From Actinomycetes bacterium (GTDB lineage Bacteria; Actinomycetota; Actinomycetes; Actinomycetales; Microbacteriaceae), in the NCBI GenBank assembly GCA_023436775.1, contig JAEZHW010000063.1, positions 15,837 to 79,836 of the forward strand: a stretch of DNA of 64,000 bases, read 5' to 3'. Positions 25,559 to 34,853 of this stretch are shown here, piece after piece. Both the position numbers and the translations under genes were made by a program. Under the pieces are notes generated by a model that saw nothing but the letters and a program-made list of their open reading frames with translations, ran no database searches and was not told the origin of the DNA. Each line of letters opens with the position of its first letter. Position 1 is the stretch's first letter.

Positions 25559-26668
25559 ATGGCCATCACTATTCCTCAGGAACTGCTGCCCAACGACGGT
25601 CGATTTGGCTGTGGGCCGTCCGCGGTCCGCGACGAGCAGGTCCAGCACCTGGTCCGGAATGCAGCGATCCTGGGCACCTCCCACCGTCAGGCTCCGGTCA
25701 AGAACCTGGTCGGCCGCGTACGCAGCGGACTGAGCGACTTGTTCCGCCTGCCGGAGGGCTACGAGGTCATCCTCGGCAACGGTGGCTCGACCGCGTTCTG
25801 GGATGCCGCCGCCTTCAGCCTGATCGAGCGCCGCAGCCAGCACCTCGCCTTTGGTGAGTTCGGCGCCAAGTTCGCCAAGGCCGCCAAGGCCCCGCACCTG
25901 GAGGCGCCGCTGGTGATCACCGCCGATGGTGGTTCGCGCAGCGAGGTGCAGCCGGGCGAAGGCTTCGATGTCTACGCCTGGACCCACAACGAGACCTCGA
26001 CCGGCGTGATGGCTCCGGTCCGTCGCGTACACGCCGATGAGGGCGCACTCACCGTGATCGACGCGACCAGCGCCGCAGGTGGCATCGACTTTGACGCTGC
26101 TGAGGCGGACGTCTACTACTTCGCTCCGCAGAAGAACTTCGCCTCCGACGGCGGCATCTGGTTTGCCCTGGTCTCGCCGGCCGCCATCGAACGCATTGAG
26201 CGCATTGCTGCGAGCGGCCGCTGGATCCCGGAGTTCCTGAACCTCAAGGTTGCGCTGGACAACTCGCGCCTGAACCAGACGTTGAACACTCCGGCACTGG
26301 CCACCCTGCTGCTGCTCGAGAACCAGGTCGACTGGCTCAACGACAACGGCGGCCTGGCCTGGGCCTCAGCGCGCACGGCCGAATCATCGAGCGTGCTGTA
26401 CGACTGGGCCGAGTCGGTCGACTACGCGACCCCCTTCGTTGCCAACCCCGAGCACCGCTCGCAGGTGGTGGCCACCATCGACTTCAACGGCGACATCGAC
26501 GCCGCAGAGATCGCCAAGACGCTGCGCGCAAATGGCATCGTCGACACCGAGCCCTACCGCAAGCTGGGCCGCAACCAGCTGCGCGTGGCGACCTTCGCTG
26601 CCATCGAGCCGAACGATGTGCGCCAGTTGGTGCGCTCGATCGAGTACGTCGTGGAGAATCTCGGCTAA
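25559..26668 (+). CDS. serC: Phosphoserine aminotransferase
   Basis: Converts 3-phosphohydroxypyruvate and glutamate to phosphoserine with PLP. 369 residues, the actinobacterial type. FGCGPSAVR opens the fold; the PLP lysine is in YYFAPQKNFASDGG, and the cofactor-phosphate and ring contacts lie around GNGGSTAFWD, THNETSTG and VIDATSAAGG. It is read divergently from ideR from a probable leaderless promoter. Confidence 0.95.
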   Translation: MAITIPQELLPNDGRFGCGPSAVRDEQVQHLVRNAAILGTSHRQAPVKNLVGRVRSGLSDLFRLPEGYEVILGNGGSTAFWDAAAFSLIERRSQHLAFGEFGAKFAKAAKAPHLEAPLVITADGGSRSEVQPGEGFDVYAWTHNETSTGVMAPVRRVHADEGALTVIDATSAAGGIDFDAAEADVYYFAPQKNFASDGGIWFALVSPAAIERIERIAASGRWIPEFLNLKVALDNSRLNQTLNTPALATLLLLENQVDWLNDNGGLAWASARTAESSSVLYDWAESVDYATPFVANPEHRSQVVATIDFNGDIDAAEIAKTLRANGIVDTEPYRKLGRNQLRVATFAAIEPNDVRQLVRSIEYVVENLG

Positions 26669-26686
26669 GGCCGACGTGGGGGCGAC

Positions 26687-26923
26687 ATGATCCGCTTCTT
26701 ACTGAAGGACGGCGAGCGCCGACCAGACCCGGAACCGGTGCAGACCGATGACCGGAAGGCCGCGCTCGTTGGGCTCAGCCTGTGGATCGTCGCCTTCGTG
26801 GTGGCGATGGTGATGGGGTCGGCGCTCCCGTTCGACTTCGGTCTGGTCTTCTGGACCTGCATCGCGGGGATCGTCATCGGCCTGATCGGCCTGGCCTACA
26901 CGCATCACCAACACACGCGCTAG
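26687..26923 (+). CDS. DUF2530 membrane protein
   Basis: 78 residues: a charged N-terminus (RFLLKDGERRPDPEPVQTDDRKA), two TM helices (about 26-46 and 51-69) and a His-rich end. DUF2530 is an actinobacterial family of unknown function, commonly found after serC. Starts 18 bases after the serC stop, so probably co-transcribed. Confidence 0.78.
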   Translation: MIRFLLKDGERRPDPEPVQTDDRKAALVGLSLWIVAFVVAMVMGSALPFDFGLVFWTCIAGIVIGLIGLAYTHHQHTR

Positions 26924-26947
26924 CGATCAGTCGCGGCGAAGCGCGGA

Positions 26948-27724
26948 CTATTCGTCGTCGTCCTCGTCGACAATCTCTTCGGTCGTCTCGCCGGGCTCTT
27001 CGTCGTCATCGCCTGCGAGGCTGACGTCGTCGTCGACATCGACATAGCCGTCATCGTCATCCGAGTCGTCGTCATCCGAGTCGTCGTCGTCATCCGAGTC
27101 ATCGTCGTCAGCGTCGTCGTCATGATCCGAGTCGTCGTCCCCGTCGATGCCGTCCTCGTCGGACTCGTCCTCGTCCGACTCGTCTTCGTCATCCAGCACC
27201 GCGTCGTCGGCCACAACCTCGATGTCTTCTTCGAGTTCGCCGGCAGCCTTTGCCGCCTGGTACTCAGCCAGGCGCACCGACCACGGCACCCACGGCGGCG
27301 CCAACAGGGCCCCCTCACCCGGCAGCAACTCCAGCTCCATCACGGTCGGCTCGGCGTCCTCGACGCGGGCCAGCGTCACCGTCCAGTACCAGTGGGGGTA
27401 GGCCGGCATCGTGCACTCGAACCGCAGCGAGGCAACGTGGTCGGCCTCGGCGAGGGCACCGGCGAAGGCGCCGATGGTGTCTTCGCTGGTGATCTCGAGC
27501 AACGCAGTCCGAGCCAGGTCCTGGGATGCAGCGAGCACCTCATCGAGTTCCGGCTCTGCTTCCGGTGCGGCCTCCACCTCCGGCGCAGCAGCGGCGTCAA
27601 CCTGCGCCTCAGCCTGAGCCTCGACCTTCGCCGGATCACCAGCGTCCACCGACACCGCCTCCGGGGTCTGGTCAGCCGCGTTCTGCGGCTCGTCGGCCGA
27701 CGTGGGCTCTAGCGAATCAGGCAT
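26948..27724 (-). CDS. DUF3027-like protein with acidic tail
   Basis: 258 residues. The middle (about 60-155) is DUF3027-like: RFECTMPAYPHWYWTVTLAR, LLPGEGALLAPPWVPWSVR. The N-terminal 58 residues are Ala/Glu/Pro-rich, and residues 175-258 are almost only Asp, Glu and Ser. From family knowledge, other members continue with a Cys-containing domain; here that is absent and the tail stands in its place. The tail DNA is made of near-repeats of GTCATCCGAGTCGTC. The start overlaps the end of the cold-shock gene by eight bases, so the pair is coupled. Function unknown. Confidence 0.75.
   Translation of the reverse strand: MPDSLEPTSADEPQNAADQTPEAVSVDAGDPAKVEAQAEAQVDAAAAPEVEAAPEAEPELDEVLAASQDLARTALLEITSEDTIGAFAGALAEADHVASLRFECTMPAYPHWYWTVTLARVEDAEPTVMELELLPGEGALLAPPWVPWSVRLAEYQAAKAAGELEEDIEVVADDAVLDDEDESDEDESDEDGIDGDDDSDHDDDADDDDSDDDDDSDDDDSDDDDGYVDVDDDVSLAGDDDEEPGETTEEIVDEDDDE
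27045..27200. repeat. Asp/Ser-codon tandem repeat
   Basis: Degenerate 12-18-base units built on GTCATCCGAGTCGTC (minus strand: Asp-Asp-Ser-Asp-Asp), inside the acidic tail of the DUF3027-like gene. Prone to slippage by whole codons. Confidence 0.7.
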
Positions 27725-28100
27725 CCAGTTCCTCCGCGACCTTGCGCAGCAGGCCAGCAATCTTGCGGCCAGTCTTGGCATCGGGGTAGCGACCGACCTT
27801 GAAGTCGGCACCAATGCCGTCGAGCAGACCGATCAGGTCCTCAACAATGACGGCCATATCATCAGCCGGCTTGCGCGTGATCTTCACCCGGGCCGGTGCC
27901 GCGTCCAGGAAACGCACCGACAGCGCCTGCGCGCCGCGCTTGCCGTCAACGATGCCGAATTCGACCCGCTGGCCATTCTTGACCGTAGTCACGCCCGCTG
28001 GCAGCGCGGAGGCGTGCAGAAAGACCTCCTGGCCCTCGTCCGAAGCGATGAAACCAAAGCCCTTCGCGTCGTCGTAGAACTTCACCTTGCCGGTAGGCAT
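27717..28100 (-). CDS. Cold-shock domain protein with C-terminal extension
   Basis: 127 residues. The cold-shock domain (1-65) carries both RNA-binding motifs, KGFGFI and VFLHASAL. The remaining 60 residues form a basic/hydrophobic helical extension (RVKITRKPADDMAVIVEDL and following), the actinobacterial long type. Binds single-stranded RNA or DNA. GAGGGT lies upstream of the ATG; coupled to the DUF3027-like gene. Confidence 0.9.
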   Translation of the reverse strand: MPTGKVKFYDDAKGFGFIASDEGQEVFLHASALPAGVTTVKNGQRVEFGIVDGKRGAQALSVRFLDAAPARVKITRKPADDMAVIVEDLIGLLDGIGADFKVGRYPDAKTGRKIAGLLRKVAEELDA

Positions 28101-28177
28101 TGCACCCTCGATTCCTGTAGCCGAGTCGTTATCGGCTTACCTGATACTTCCATGCACGGCCGGACAGGACACCCGTA

Positions 28178-28183
28178 TATTCT
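28178..28183 (+). promoter_or_regulatory. -10 element, leaderless start
   Basis: Overlapping TATATT/TATTCT, six to eight bases before the GTG at 28190, with no ribosome site. Confidence 0.5.
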
Positions 28184-28189
28184 GAACGT

Positions 28190-28459
28190 GTGACCAAAGC
28201 ACCCGAGCCGCAGCCTGTCAATCGTATCGAACGCATCCTTGCCTTCATGATGGTCGGCATCGTTCTGCTGTCGATTCTTTGCCTGATGGCCATTCCGATC
28301 GCCTCAGGACAGGGGATGCAGCGCGAGGACTTCGCGACCGGCATCTGGCCGTTTGTGGTGTTCCTGCCGAACATCGGTCTGCCGATCGCGATCCTGCTGA
28401 TCCTGACCCTGACCTTCCTGACGATGCGCCGGCGTCGCCGCGAGGCCAACGGGCGCTAA
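28190..28459 (+). CDS. Small two-TM membrane protein
   Basis: 89 residues, GTG start. Two hydrophobic helices (about 17-39 and 53-78) flank a short loop GQGMQREDFATGIWP; the C-terminus is MRRRRREANGR. Similar small proteins sit upstream of the helicase genes in other actinobacteria and are sometimes mislabelled as multidrug transport components. Function unknown. Six bases before the next gene. Confidence 0.65.
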   Translation: MTKAPEPQPVNRIERILAFMMVGIVLLSILCLMAIPIASGQGMQREDFATGIWPFVVFLPNIGLPIAILLILTLTFLTMRRRRREANGR

Positions 28460-28465
28460 GCGCAT

Positions 28466-30289
28466 ATGACCGGGCCGCTGGCTGCGGCGCAGCACTTGCA
28501 ATCGCTCGATGCCGAGCGACTCCGTGCCGCGCTGGAAGTGTGGCGCCCAGCCTTCCTCGGGAGTAAGCCGGATCTGCTGACTCGCGTCGAGGATGTCTTC
28601 GATCTGATTGAACTGCTGCACCAGCCGGACCGGGTGCAACGACTGCTGCCACAGCTCCCCGCGCCGGTGATCGCGGCGCTCACCGGCGATGCCGGGGCGG
28701 ATGCCGACACCGAGGCCGCGATTGCTGCCCTGCTGCTCGACCCCGCAACGCGCGAGCCCTACCCCGCGGTGGCCACCGCATTGGAACAGGCCCTGCGGGA
28801 CGAAGTGGCCTTGGTCGCCTCGACCAGCATCGCTGGCACCGGCTCCCCCGCCTCGTCGCCCGCGTCCTCGCAGGCGGCAGCCACCATCATCCGCGACATT
28901 GTGGTCCTGGCCGCGAGCCTGTCGCAGTTGGCACCGAAGCAGCCAGTGGATCCGACCCGTCAACTCAAGCGCAACGACCAGCAGCGCCTCGCGGAAATCC
29001 TGCATCGCGACCTCGAGATCACCGAGCCAATGCTGCGCCTCGCCGTTGCCGCCGAACTGGCTGCGCTACGGCACGACGTGTGGCGTCCGCGGCACGCACA
29101 TATTGCCGCGTTCGCTGCGGCCGCCCCGGCAGAACGCTGGTTGCGCCTGGCCGCAGCCTGGCTGGAACAGTTTCCCGCTGACGTTGCGTCGCTCGCGCTC
29201 GGCCCAGCCGACACCGAGGCCGGCAGCTCCTGGATGGCGCCGACCACCGCTGCAATGCTGCGCCGCTATCCGCTCGGTCGCAGTTGGATCACCCCCATGC
29301 TGGAGCGCGCGGGAGCCGAGGCAGCACTACTCGGCTTGGTGGCCGAGGATCGCGTCACCGAACTCGGCCAGCGCGCTGGTGCCCTCTTCCGTGCCAGCCG
29401 CGGTGCCGAAGCCAGCACCGAGCAACAGGCGGTGCTGGAGGTGCTGGCCCGCACCCTGCCGGCGGAGGTGGACAAGGTGTACCTGCAGCATGACCTCAGC
29501 GTGATCGCGCCGGGTCCGTTGCGGGCCGACCTCGACTTGCAACTGCGCCAGTTCGCGGAGCCAGAAGGACATGGCCCAGCATCCGCCTACCGGATGAGCG
29601 CGGCCACCATGCACAATGCCCTGCGCGCTGGGGTGACCGCAGCGCAAATGCGGGAGCTGTTGGTGCAGATTTCGGCCGGTCCCATCCCGCAACCGCTGGA
29701 ATACATCCTCGCGGATTTGAACGAGGGCAGCGTGATCGAGGTGCGCGATCTCCACGGCGTCACGTCCAAGACCGAACTCTTCGTCGCCGACCCGCAGCGC
29801 GCTGCGGAACTGCTGGTAGACACCTCGCTGCGGTCACTGCGGCTGCAACGCACCGAGGACGTTGGCCGGCTCCGCAGCGTCGTCGCCCCCGAGGTGGTGC
29901 TGAACTCCCTGCACGCGGCTCGCTACCCGGCCCGTTCAGCCGTATCCGCGCCGGAGGCGCCGCGAGCAGTCACCGACAGCGTGCCGCAGCCCGATCCCAT
30001 CGGCGCGGCCTTGGACGCACTCGCCGAGCGTGTTGCCCAGCACGGTGGCCTTGGCACCGAGCCCAGCGAGGCCTGGCATACGCGGCAGTTGCAGGAAGCA
30101 ATCCGGAACCGCACCCCGGTGGAATTGGTCCTGGCCATGCCAGACGGCACGGACCTGACGATGCGGCTGACCCCAGCGGCCGTGCACAATGGTCGACTGC
30201 GTGGGCGCGACCTGGCCAGTGAAAGCGAACGCACCTTGCCGGTGAAACTCGTGCGCTCGATCACGATCCTCGACACCCCAGCCGGCTAG
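28466..30289 (+). CDS. XPB/Ssl2-like helicase-associated protein
   Basis: 607 residues. No Walker motifs are found, so this is not itself a helicase. The N-terminal part is helical (winged-helix-like). The middle (about 330-480) matches the domain found at the N-terminus of XPB/Ssl2 helicases, with ADLDLQLRQFAEPEGHGPAS, AYRMSAATMHNALRAGV and RSLRLQRTEDVGRLRS. The C-terminal 80 residues resemble a WYL-type strand set. It is commonly followed by the XPB helicase gene, as here, and probably partners it. Confidence 0.85.
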   Translation: MTGPLAAAQHLQSLDAERLRAALEVWRPAFLGSKPDLLTRVEDVFDLIELLHQPDRVQRLLPQLPAPVIAALTGDAGADADTEAAIAALLLDPATREPYPAVATALEQALRDEVALVASTSIAGTGSPASSPASSQAAATIIRDIVVLAASLSQLAPKQPVDPTRQLKRNDQQRLAEILHRDLEITEPMLRLAVAAELAALRHDVWRPRHAHIAAFAAAAPAERWLRLAAAWLEQFPADVASLALGPADTEAGSSWMAPTTAAMLRRYPLGRSWITPMLERAGAEAALLGLVAEDRVTELGQRAGALFRASRGAEASTEQQAVLEVLARTLPAEVDKVYLQHDLSVIAPGPLRADLDLQLRQFAEPEGHGPASAYRMSAATMHNALRAGVTAAQMRELLVQISAGPIPQPLEYILADLNEGSVIEVRDLHGVTSKTELFVADPQRAAELLVDTSLRSLRLQRTEDVGRLRSVVAPEVVLNSLHAARYPARSAVSAPEAPRAVTDSVPQPDPIGAALDALAERVAQHGGLGTEPSEAWHTRQLQEAIRNRTPVELVLAMPDGTDLTMRLTPAAVHNGRLRGRDLASESERTLPVKLVRSITILDTPAG

Positions 30290-30368
30290 CGCCGCGCCTG
30301 AGTCCCACACTGCCTGGAGCCAGAGTGAGATCGCCACAGAATCCCGGCGCGGCCCCAGCCGTGCGCAG

Positions 30369-30374
30369 TACACT
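30369..30374 (+). promoter_or_regulatory. -10 element, leaderless start
   Basis: TACACT, six bases before the ATG at 30381. Confidence 0.5.
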
Positions 30375-30380
30375 GGCCGG

Positions 30381-32051
30381 ATGCCGGAAATCGCGATTCC
30401 CACCGCACCCGACGGTCCGCTGATTGTGCAAAGCGACCGGACGGTGCTGCTCGAGGTCGCCCACCCGCAGGCTGAGGCAGCCCGCCACGAGCTGGCCACC
30501 TTCGCCGAACTGGAACGCGCCCCGGAGCACATGCACTCGTACCGGATCACGCGCCTGGGACTCTGGAACGCCCGCGCCGCCGGCCACACCGCCGACGAGA
30601 TTCTGGGTACCCTCACGCGCTGGTCCCGATTCCCGGTTCCGGACAGCGTCAGTTTCGACATCCGTGAAACCGTGAACCGCTATGGCCGGATCACCATCGA
30701 ACGCCAGAATGAGACGCTCATCCTGCGATCGGCCGAGCCGGCCATCCTCGCCGAGATCGGGAAGTCGGCCAAGATTAAGCCCCTGCTGGGCGACCAACTC
30801 GACGATGGCTCCTTCCTCGTCCAGCCGTGGGCGCGTGGTGAATTGAAACAGCAACTGGTCCGCCTGGGTTGGCCGGCCGAGGACACCGCCGGCTTCACCG
30901 AGGGCACCCCCTTTGACATTGATCTGAACCAGGACGGTTGGACGCTCCGCGGCTATCAGCAGCACGCGGTCGAGCGCTTCACCGAGCACGGCAGTGGCGT
31001 GGTAGTGCTGCCCTGTGGCGCCGGCAAGACGCTGGTGGGCGCCGCCGCGATGGCAGCAACCGACCGCTCCACACTGATTTTGGTCACGAATACGGTGTCG
31101 GCTCGCCAGTGGCGGGACGAACTGCTGCGTCGCACCACCCTCACCGAGGATGACATCGGCGAGTACTCGGGTGAGGTGAAGGAGGTCAAGCCGGTCACGA
31201 TCGCGACCTACCAGATCCTCACCGCCCGCCGTGGCGGCGCGTACACGCACCTCGCGTTGCTGGATGCCCAGGACTGGGGCCTGATCGTTTACGACGAGGT
31301 GCACCTGCTGCCAGCCCCGGTATTCAAGTTGACGGCCGAGCTGCAGGCGCGGCGCCGCCTGGGCTTGACCGCAACCCTGGTCCGCGAGGACGGTCGCGAG
31401 TCGGATGTCTTCAGCCTGATCGGCCCGAAGCGGTTCGATGCGCCTTGGAAGGACATCGAAGCGCAGGGCTTCATCTCACCCGCCGAATGCTTTGAAGTCC
31501 GCGTTGACTTGCCCGCCGAGGACCGACTTGAGTACGCAGCGGCCAGCGATGACCAGCGCTTCCGACTGGCTGCCGCGGCGCCGGCCAAGATCGAGGTGGT
31601 CCGCACTCTGCTCAAGAAGCACGAGGGCGAGCGCATCTTGGTCATCGGCCAGTACCTGGACCAGCTCGACGAACTCACCGCGGAACTCGGTGCCCCGAAA
31701 CTCACTGGCGAGACGCCGGTGGCCGAGCGGCAGCGACTCTTCCAGGCCTTCCGCGACGGCGAGGCACCGGTGCTGATCGTGAGCAAGGTCGCGAACTTCT
31801 CGGTGGACTTGCCCGATGCGACCGTGGCGATCCAGGTTTCGGGCGCTTTCGGTTCGAGGCAGGAGGAGGCCCAGCGCCTCGGCCGCCTGTTGCGTCCGAG
31901 CGCGAGCGGCATCCCCGCGAGTTTCTACACGCTGGTAGCTCGGGACACCGTCGAGCAGGACTTTGCCCAGCACCGCCAGCGTTTCCTGGCGGAGCAGGGC
32001 TACCGATATACGATCTTGGATGCTGCCGCCCTGGAATCGGCCGCGGTCTAG
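30381..32051 (+). CDS. XPB-type DNA helicase
   Basis: 556 residues, SF2 3'-5' helicase related to archaeal/eukaryotic XPB. N-terminal XPB-like domain (1-170), then the helicase core: Walker A LPCGAGKTLVG, DEVH box, LTATLVREDGRE (motif III region), and motif VI QEEAQRLGRLLRP. A RED-like motif (REDGRE) and the C-terminal VEQDFAQHRQRFLAEQGYRY are XPB features. A role in DNA repair is inferred from the family. Downstream of the helicase-associated protein, but with its own -10 element. Confidence 0.92.
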   Translation: MPEIAIPTAPDGPLIVQSDRTVLLEVAHPQAEAARHELATFAELERAPEHMHSYRITRLGLWNARAAGHTADEILGTLTRWSRFPVPDSVSFDIRETVNRYGRITIERQNETLILRSAEPAILAEIGKSAKIKPLLGDQLDDGSFLVQPWARGELKQQLVRLGWPAEDTAGFTEGTPFDIDLNQDGWTLRGYQQHAVERFTEHGSGVVVLPCGAGKTLVGAAAMAATDRSTLILVTNTVSARQWRDELLRRTTLTEDDIGEYSGEVKEVKPVTIATYQILTARRGGAYTHLALLDAQDWGLIVYDEVHLLPAPVFKLTAELQARRRLGLTATLVREDGRESDVFSLIGPKRFDAPWKDIEAQGFISPAECFEVRVDLPAEDRLEYAAASDDQRFRLAAAAPAKIEVVRTLLKKHEGERILVIGQYLDQLDELTAELGAPKLTGETPVAERQRLFQAFRDGEAPVLIVSKVANFSVDLPDATVAIQVSGAFGSRQEEAQRLGRLLRPSASGIPASFYTLVARDTVEQDFAQHRQRFLAEQGYRYTILDAAALESAAV

Positions 32052-32136
32052 GTCGCTGCCGAGGCGCGGTCACCTCGCCGCAGCTGCAGGTACTGGCTTT
32101 CAGGAAACCTACAGTGAACATGCAGACAATGGGGCC

Positions 32137-32823
32137 ATGACTGGACCTCGCATCCTCATTGTCGACGACGAGCCGAACATCCGCGACCTGCTGACCACGA
32201 GTCTGCGCTTCGCCGGATTCGCAGTCCGCGCTGTTCCGAACGGGGCGGCCGCGATCTCTGCGGTGCTGGAAGAAGAGCCCGACCTCATCGTGCTCGATGT
32301 CATGCTGCCGGACATGAACGGCTTTAGCGTGACCAAGCGCCTGCGCTCGAGCGGATTCACCGCGCCGATTCTGTTCCTGACCGCGAAGGATGACACCGAG
32401 GACAAGATCACTGGCCTCACCGTCGGCGGTGACGACTACGTCACCAAGCCCTTCAGCCTCGACGAGATCATCGCGCGCATCAAGGCCATCCTGCGTCGCA
32501 CCATGCAGGCAGATGAGGACGCGGTCCTCGCCGCTGGCGACATTGTGATGGATCAGGATACGCACGAGGTGACCGTCGCAGGCACCCCGATCGAGCTCAG
32601 CCCGACCGAGTTCAAGCTGCTGCGCTACCTGATGTTGAACCCGAACCGGGTGCTCAGCAAGGCCCAAATCCTGGACCACGTGTGGGAGTACGACTTCAAC
32701 GGCGACGCAGGCATCGTCGAGAGCTACATTTCCTACCTGCGTCGTAAGGTGGATCCGCACCTGCCGGAGCCGGCGATTATCACCAAGCGCGGCTTCGGGT
32801 ACATGCTGAAGATCGGCAAGTAG
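32137..32823 (+). CDS. OmpR-family response regulator (MprA/TcrX-like)
   Basis: 228 residues. Receiver with the acidic pair in VDDEPN, phosphoacceptor Asp54 in VLDVMLPDMNG and Lys104 in VTKPF; C-terminal winged helix with SPTEFKLLRYLMLNPNRVLSK and IITKRGFGYML. ATG at 32137. The region upstream holds TACAGT (a -10 candidate about 20 bases away). Forms a two-component pair with the following kinase; the signal is unknown. Confidence 0.93.
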   Translation: MTGPRILIVDDEPNIRDLLTTSLRFAGFAVRAVPNGAAAISAVLEEEPDLIVLDVMLPDMNGFSVTKRLRSSGFTAPILFLTAKDDTEDKITGLTVGGDDYVTKPFSLDEIIARIKAILRRTMQADEDAVLAAGDIVMDQDTHEVTVAGTPIELSPTEFKLLRYLMLNPNRVLSKAQILDHVWEYDFNGDAGIVESYISYLRRKVDPHLPEPAIITKRGFGYMLKIGK

Positions 32824-32866
32824 GCCTCAGGCCCACCAGGGTCGCCCGAGCACAAAGGAACACAGC

Positions 32867-34678
32867 ATGCCCGACGCGTTGACCAGGCAGTGGGAGTCGC
32901 TCTCGCTGCGCGCGAAGGTCACCGGCGCGAGCGTGTTCATCCTGGCGCTCGGCATCCTGATCGCGGGCGTTGGCACGACGTGGCTGCTGCGTGACTACCT
33001 GGTGCAGCGGGTCGACGAGCAACTGCGCGCCGCCATCGAGGACCCCGAGAACCTCCTACCCGAACTGAACCCCACCGAGCCACCGCGCGGCTACCAGGAC
33101 CCCAATAGCTACTACTGGGCGTTCTTGGGGCCGGACGGGTCGATGCGGAACAACAACTGGGTCTCTCCCAACCTCGATGAGGCGTTGCGACCAGAAACCG
33201 GGGAGCTGACGCTCGAGCGCGCCCGCGAGATTGGCACCGGCGTCGTCGCACTGAGCACGTCTGCTGGCGGGCCCGGTTGGCGGGCCATCGTCCGCGACAG
33301 CACAACCGTGCCCTCGGCCGGGGACGGCGTACTGGTCATCGCTCTCCCGATGACGCGTACCGAGGCGACCATGACTCGGTACACCACCTTGTTCTTCGGC
33401 TTCGGCATCTTGGTCATCGTGATCGCCGCCGCCCTGACCCAGGTGTTGGTTACCCGGGCCTTCCTGCCACTACGCGATGTGGAACGCACCGCCGCAGCCA
33501 TCGCCGCCGGCGACTTCAGCCTGCGTCTGCGCAACGAATCTCCCGGCACCGAGGTGGGGCGTCTGAACCGTGCCCTCAACACCATGCTTGGGCGGATCGA
33601 CCGCGCCTTCGCCGACCGGGCCCGCACCCTGGACCAGATGCGCCGCTTCATCGGTGACGCCAGTCACGAATTGCGCACCCCCCTGGTGACGGTGCGCGGC
33701 TACGCCGAGCTCTATCGCATTGGCGCGCTGAAGACGGAGGAAGACATCGCCCAGGCGATGGAACGGATCGAGAAGGAAGCGGTCCGGATGGGGTTGCTGG
33801 TGGAAGACCTGTTGGCGCTCGCCCGCCTCGACGAGGCCCGCCCCATCCAGCGCGAGCCAGTCGACCTGCTGCCGCTGGTACGCGATGCCGCCCGGGACGC
33901 GATGGCCCAGTCGCCGGATCGCGTGGTGACGGTAATTGAGCCCGACCCTGAGTTGGATCTGGACAAGACCCAGCCCATCCAGCGCCTTGACGAGCCAGCA
34001 ACCGCGATGATGCCCACCATCAGTGATGAGGCTGCTCGCCGCGATGCCTCCCGCAAGGCCGAGGCCAAGCGCCAGGCTCGCGCCCTGGCTGCCAAGAATG
34101 ACACCCGGACCGAGTCGAAGTCGGCGGCGGAACAGCGTCGCGCGATGACCGCGACCGGTCCGATCGCGTTAGCCGGTGCCACGCTGGCGAAGTTGCGCAG
34201 GCTGGGGCGCAAGACCGCCGACGAGGCCGAAACCGCCTCGACTGCCGCCGGTGAACTGCCGCCGCTCTCGCCGGCCGCGGTCATTCCGGAGCCCACCCAC
34301 GCACTGCAACCGATTGTGGTGCTCGGCGAGGAGAACAAGCTGCGCCAGGTGCTCGCGAACCTGATCACGAATGCGCTGCGCTTCACTCCCGCCGGTTCGC
34401 CGCTGGAGTTGCGCATTGACGCCGACCGCGGACTGGGCCTCGCCCACGTCGAGGTCATTGACCATGGTGAGGGCATTCCGCCACAGATCCGCGAGCAAAT
34501 CTTCCAGCGCTTCTGGCGCGCCGATAACTCACGCACCCGGGAAACTGGCGGCAGCGGCCTGGGCCTCGCTATTGTGGCGGCCATTGTGCAGGCCCATCGC
34601 GGTCGAGTGGAAGTCCTGGAGACGCCGGGTGGCGGTGCCACCTTCCGCGTCACGCTGCCGCTGATGGATCGCACCTAA
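32867..34678 (+). CDS. Sensor histidine kinase (MprB-like) with insertion
   Basis: 603 residues, longer than usual. TM1 about 20-41, extracytoplasmic sensor of about 130 residues, TM2 about 172-196, HAMP to about 248, dimerisation domain with His267 in DASHELRTP, and ATPase domain with N-box LANLITNALRF (Asn498), then HGEGIP and GGSGLGLAI. Between the first ATPase strand (about 358) and LGEENKLRQ (about 486) lie about 125 extra residues rich in Lys, Arg, Glu and Ala, including a run of basic helix. Follows the regulator by 43 bases. Confidence 0.92.
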   Translation: MPDALTRQWESLSLRAKVTGASVFILALGILIAGVGTTWLLRDYLVQRVDEQLRAAIEDPENLLPELNPTEPPRGYQDPNSYYWAFLGPDGSMRNNNWVSPNLDEALRPETGELTLERAREIGTGVVALSTSAGGPGWRAIVRDSTTVPSAGDGVLVIALPMTRTEATMTRYTTLFFGFGILVIVIAAALTQVLVTRAFLPLRDVERTAAAIAAGDFSLRLRNESPGTEVGRLNRALNTMLGRIDRAFADRARTLDQMRRFIGDASHELRTPLVTVRGYAELYRIGALKTEEDIAQAMERIEKEAVRMGLLVEDLLALARLDEARPIQREPVDLLPLVRDAARDAMAQSPDRVVTVIEPDPELDLDKTQPIQRLDEPATAMMPTISDEAARRDASRKAEAKRQARALAAKNDTRTESKSAAEQRRAMTATGPIALAGATLAKLRRLGRKTADEAETASTAAGELPPLSPAAVIPEPTHALQPIVVLGEENKLRQVLANLITNALRFTPAGSPLELRIDADRGLGLAHVEVIDHGEGIPPQIREQIFQRFWRADNSRTRETGGSGLGLAIVAAIVQAHRGRVEVLETPGGGATFRVTLPLMDRT

Positions 34679-34853
34679 GCAGCGCACTCCGTGGCCAGGC
34701 GGTGGTCGCGTCTCGCTCAACGGTCCTGGCACAGTTCTCCACACCCCGCACGCGCGGCGATCTGTCCACAGGTTCCCGACGCGGTCGCCCGTCCCGACCC
34801 CGCGCTGCCATCCTCTGAGGCGAGAACCCCGTCGCCCATCCGAGAGGACCCTC

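Noticed and set aside
27045..27200. Repeat array as CRISPR
   Set aside because: Units are short codon repeats without unique spacers, inside a coding frame.
34730..34790. CTCCACAC and TGTCCACAG resembling DnaA boxes
   Set aside because: Two imperfect copies only, no AT-rich stretch, no dnaA/dnaN nearby.
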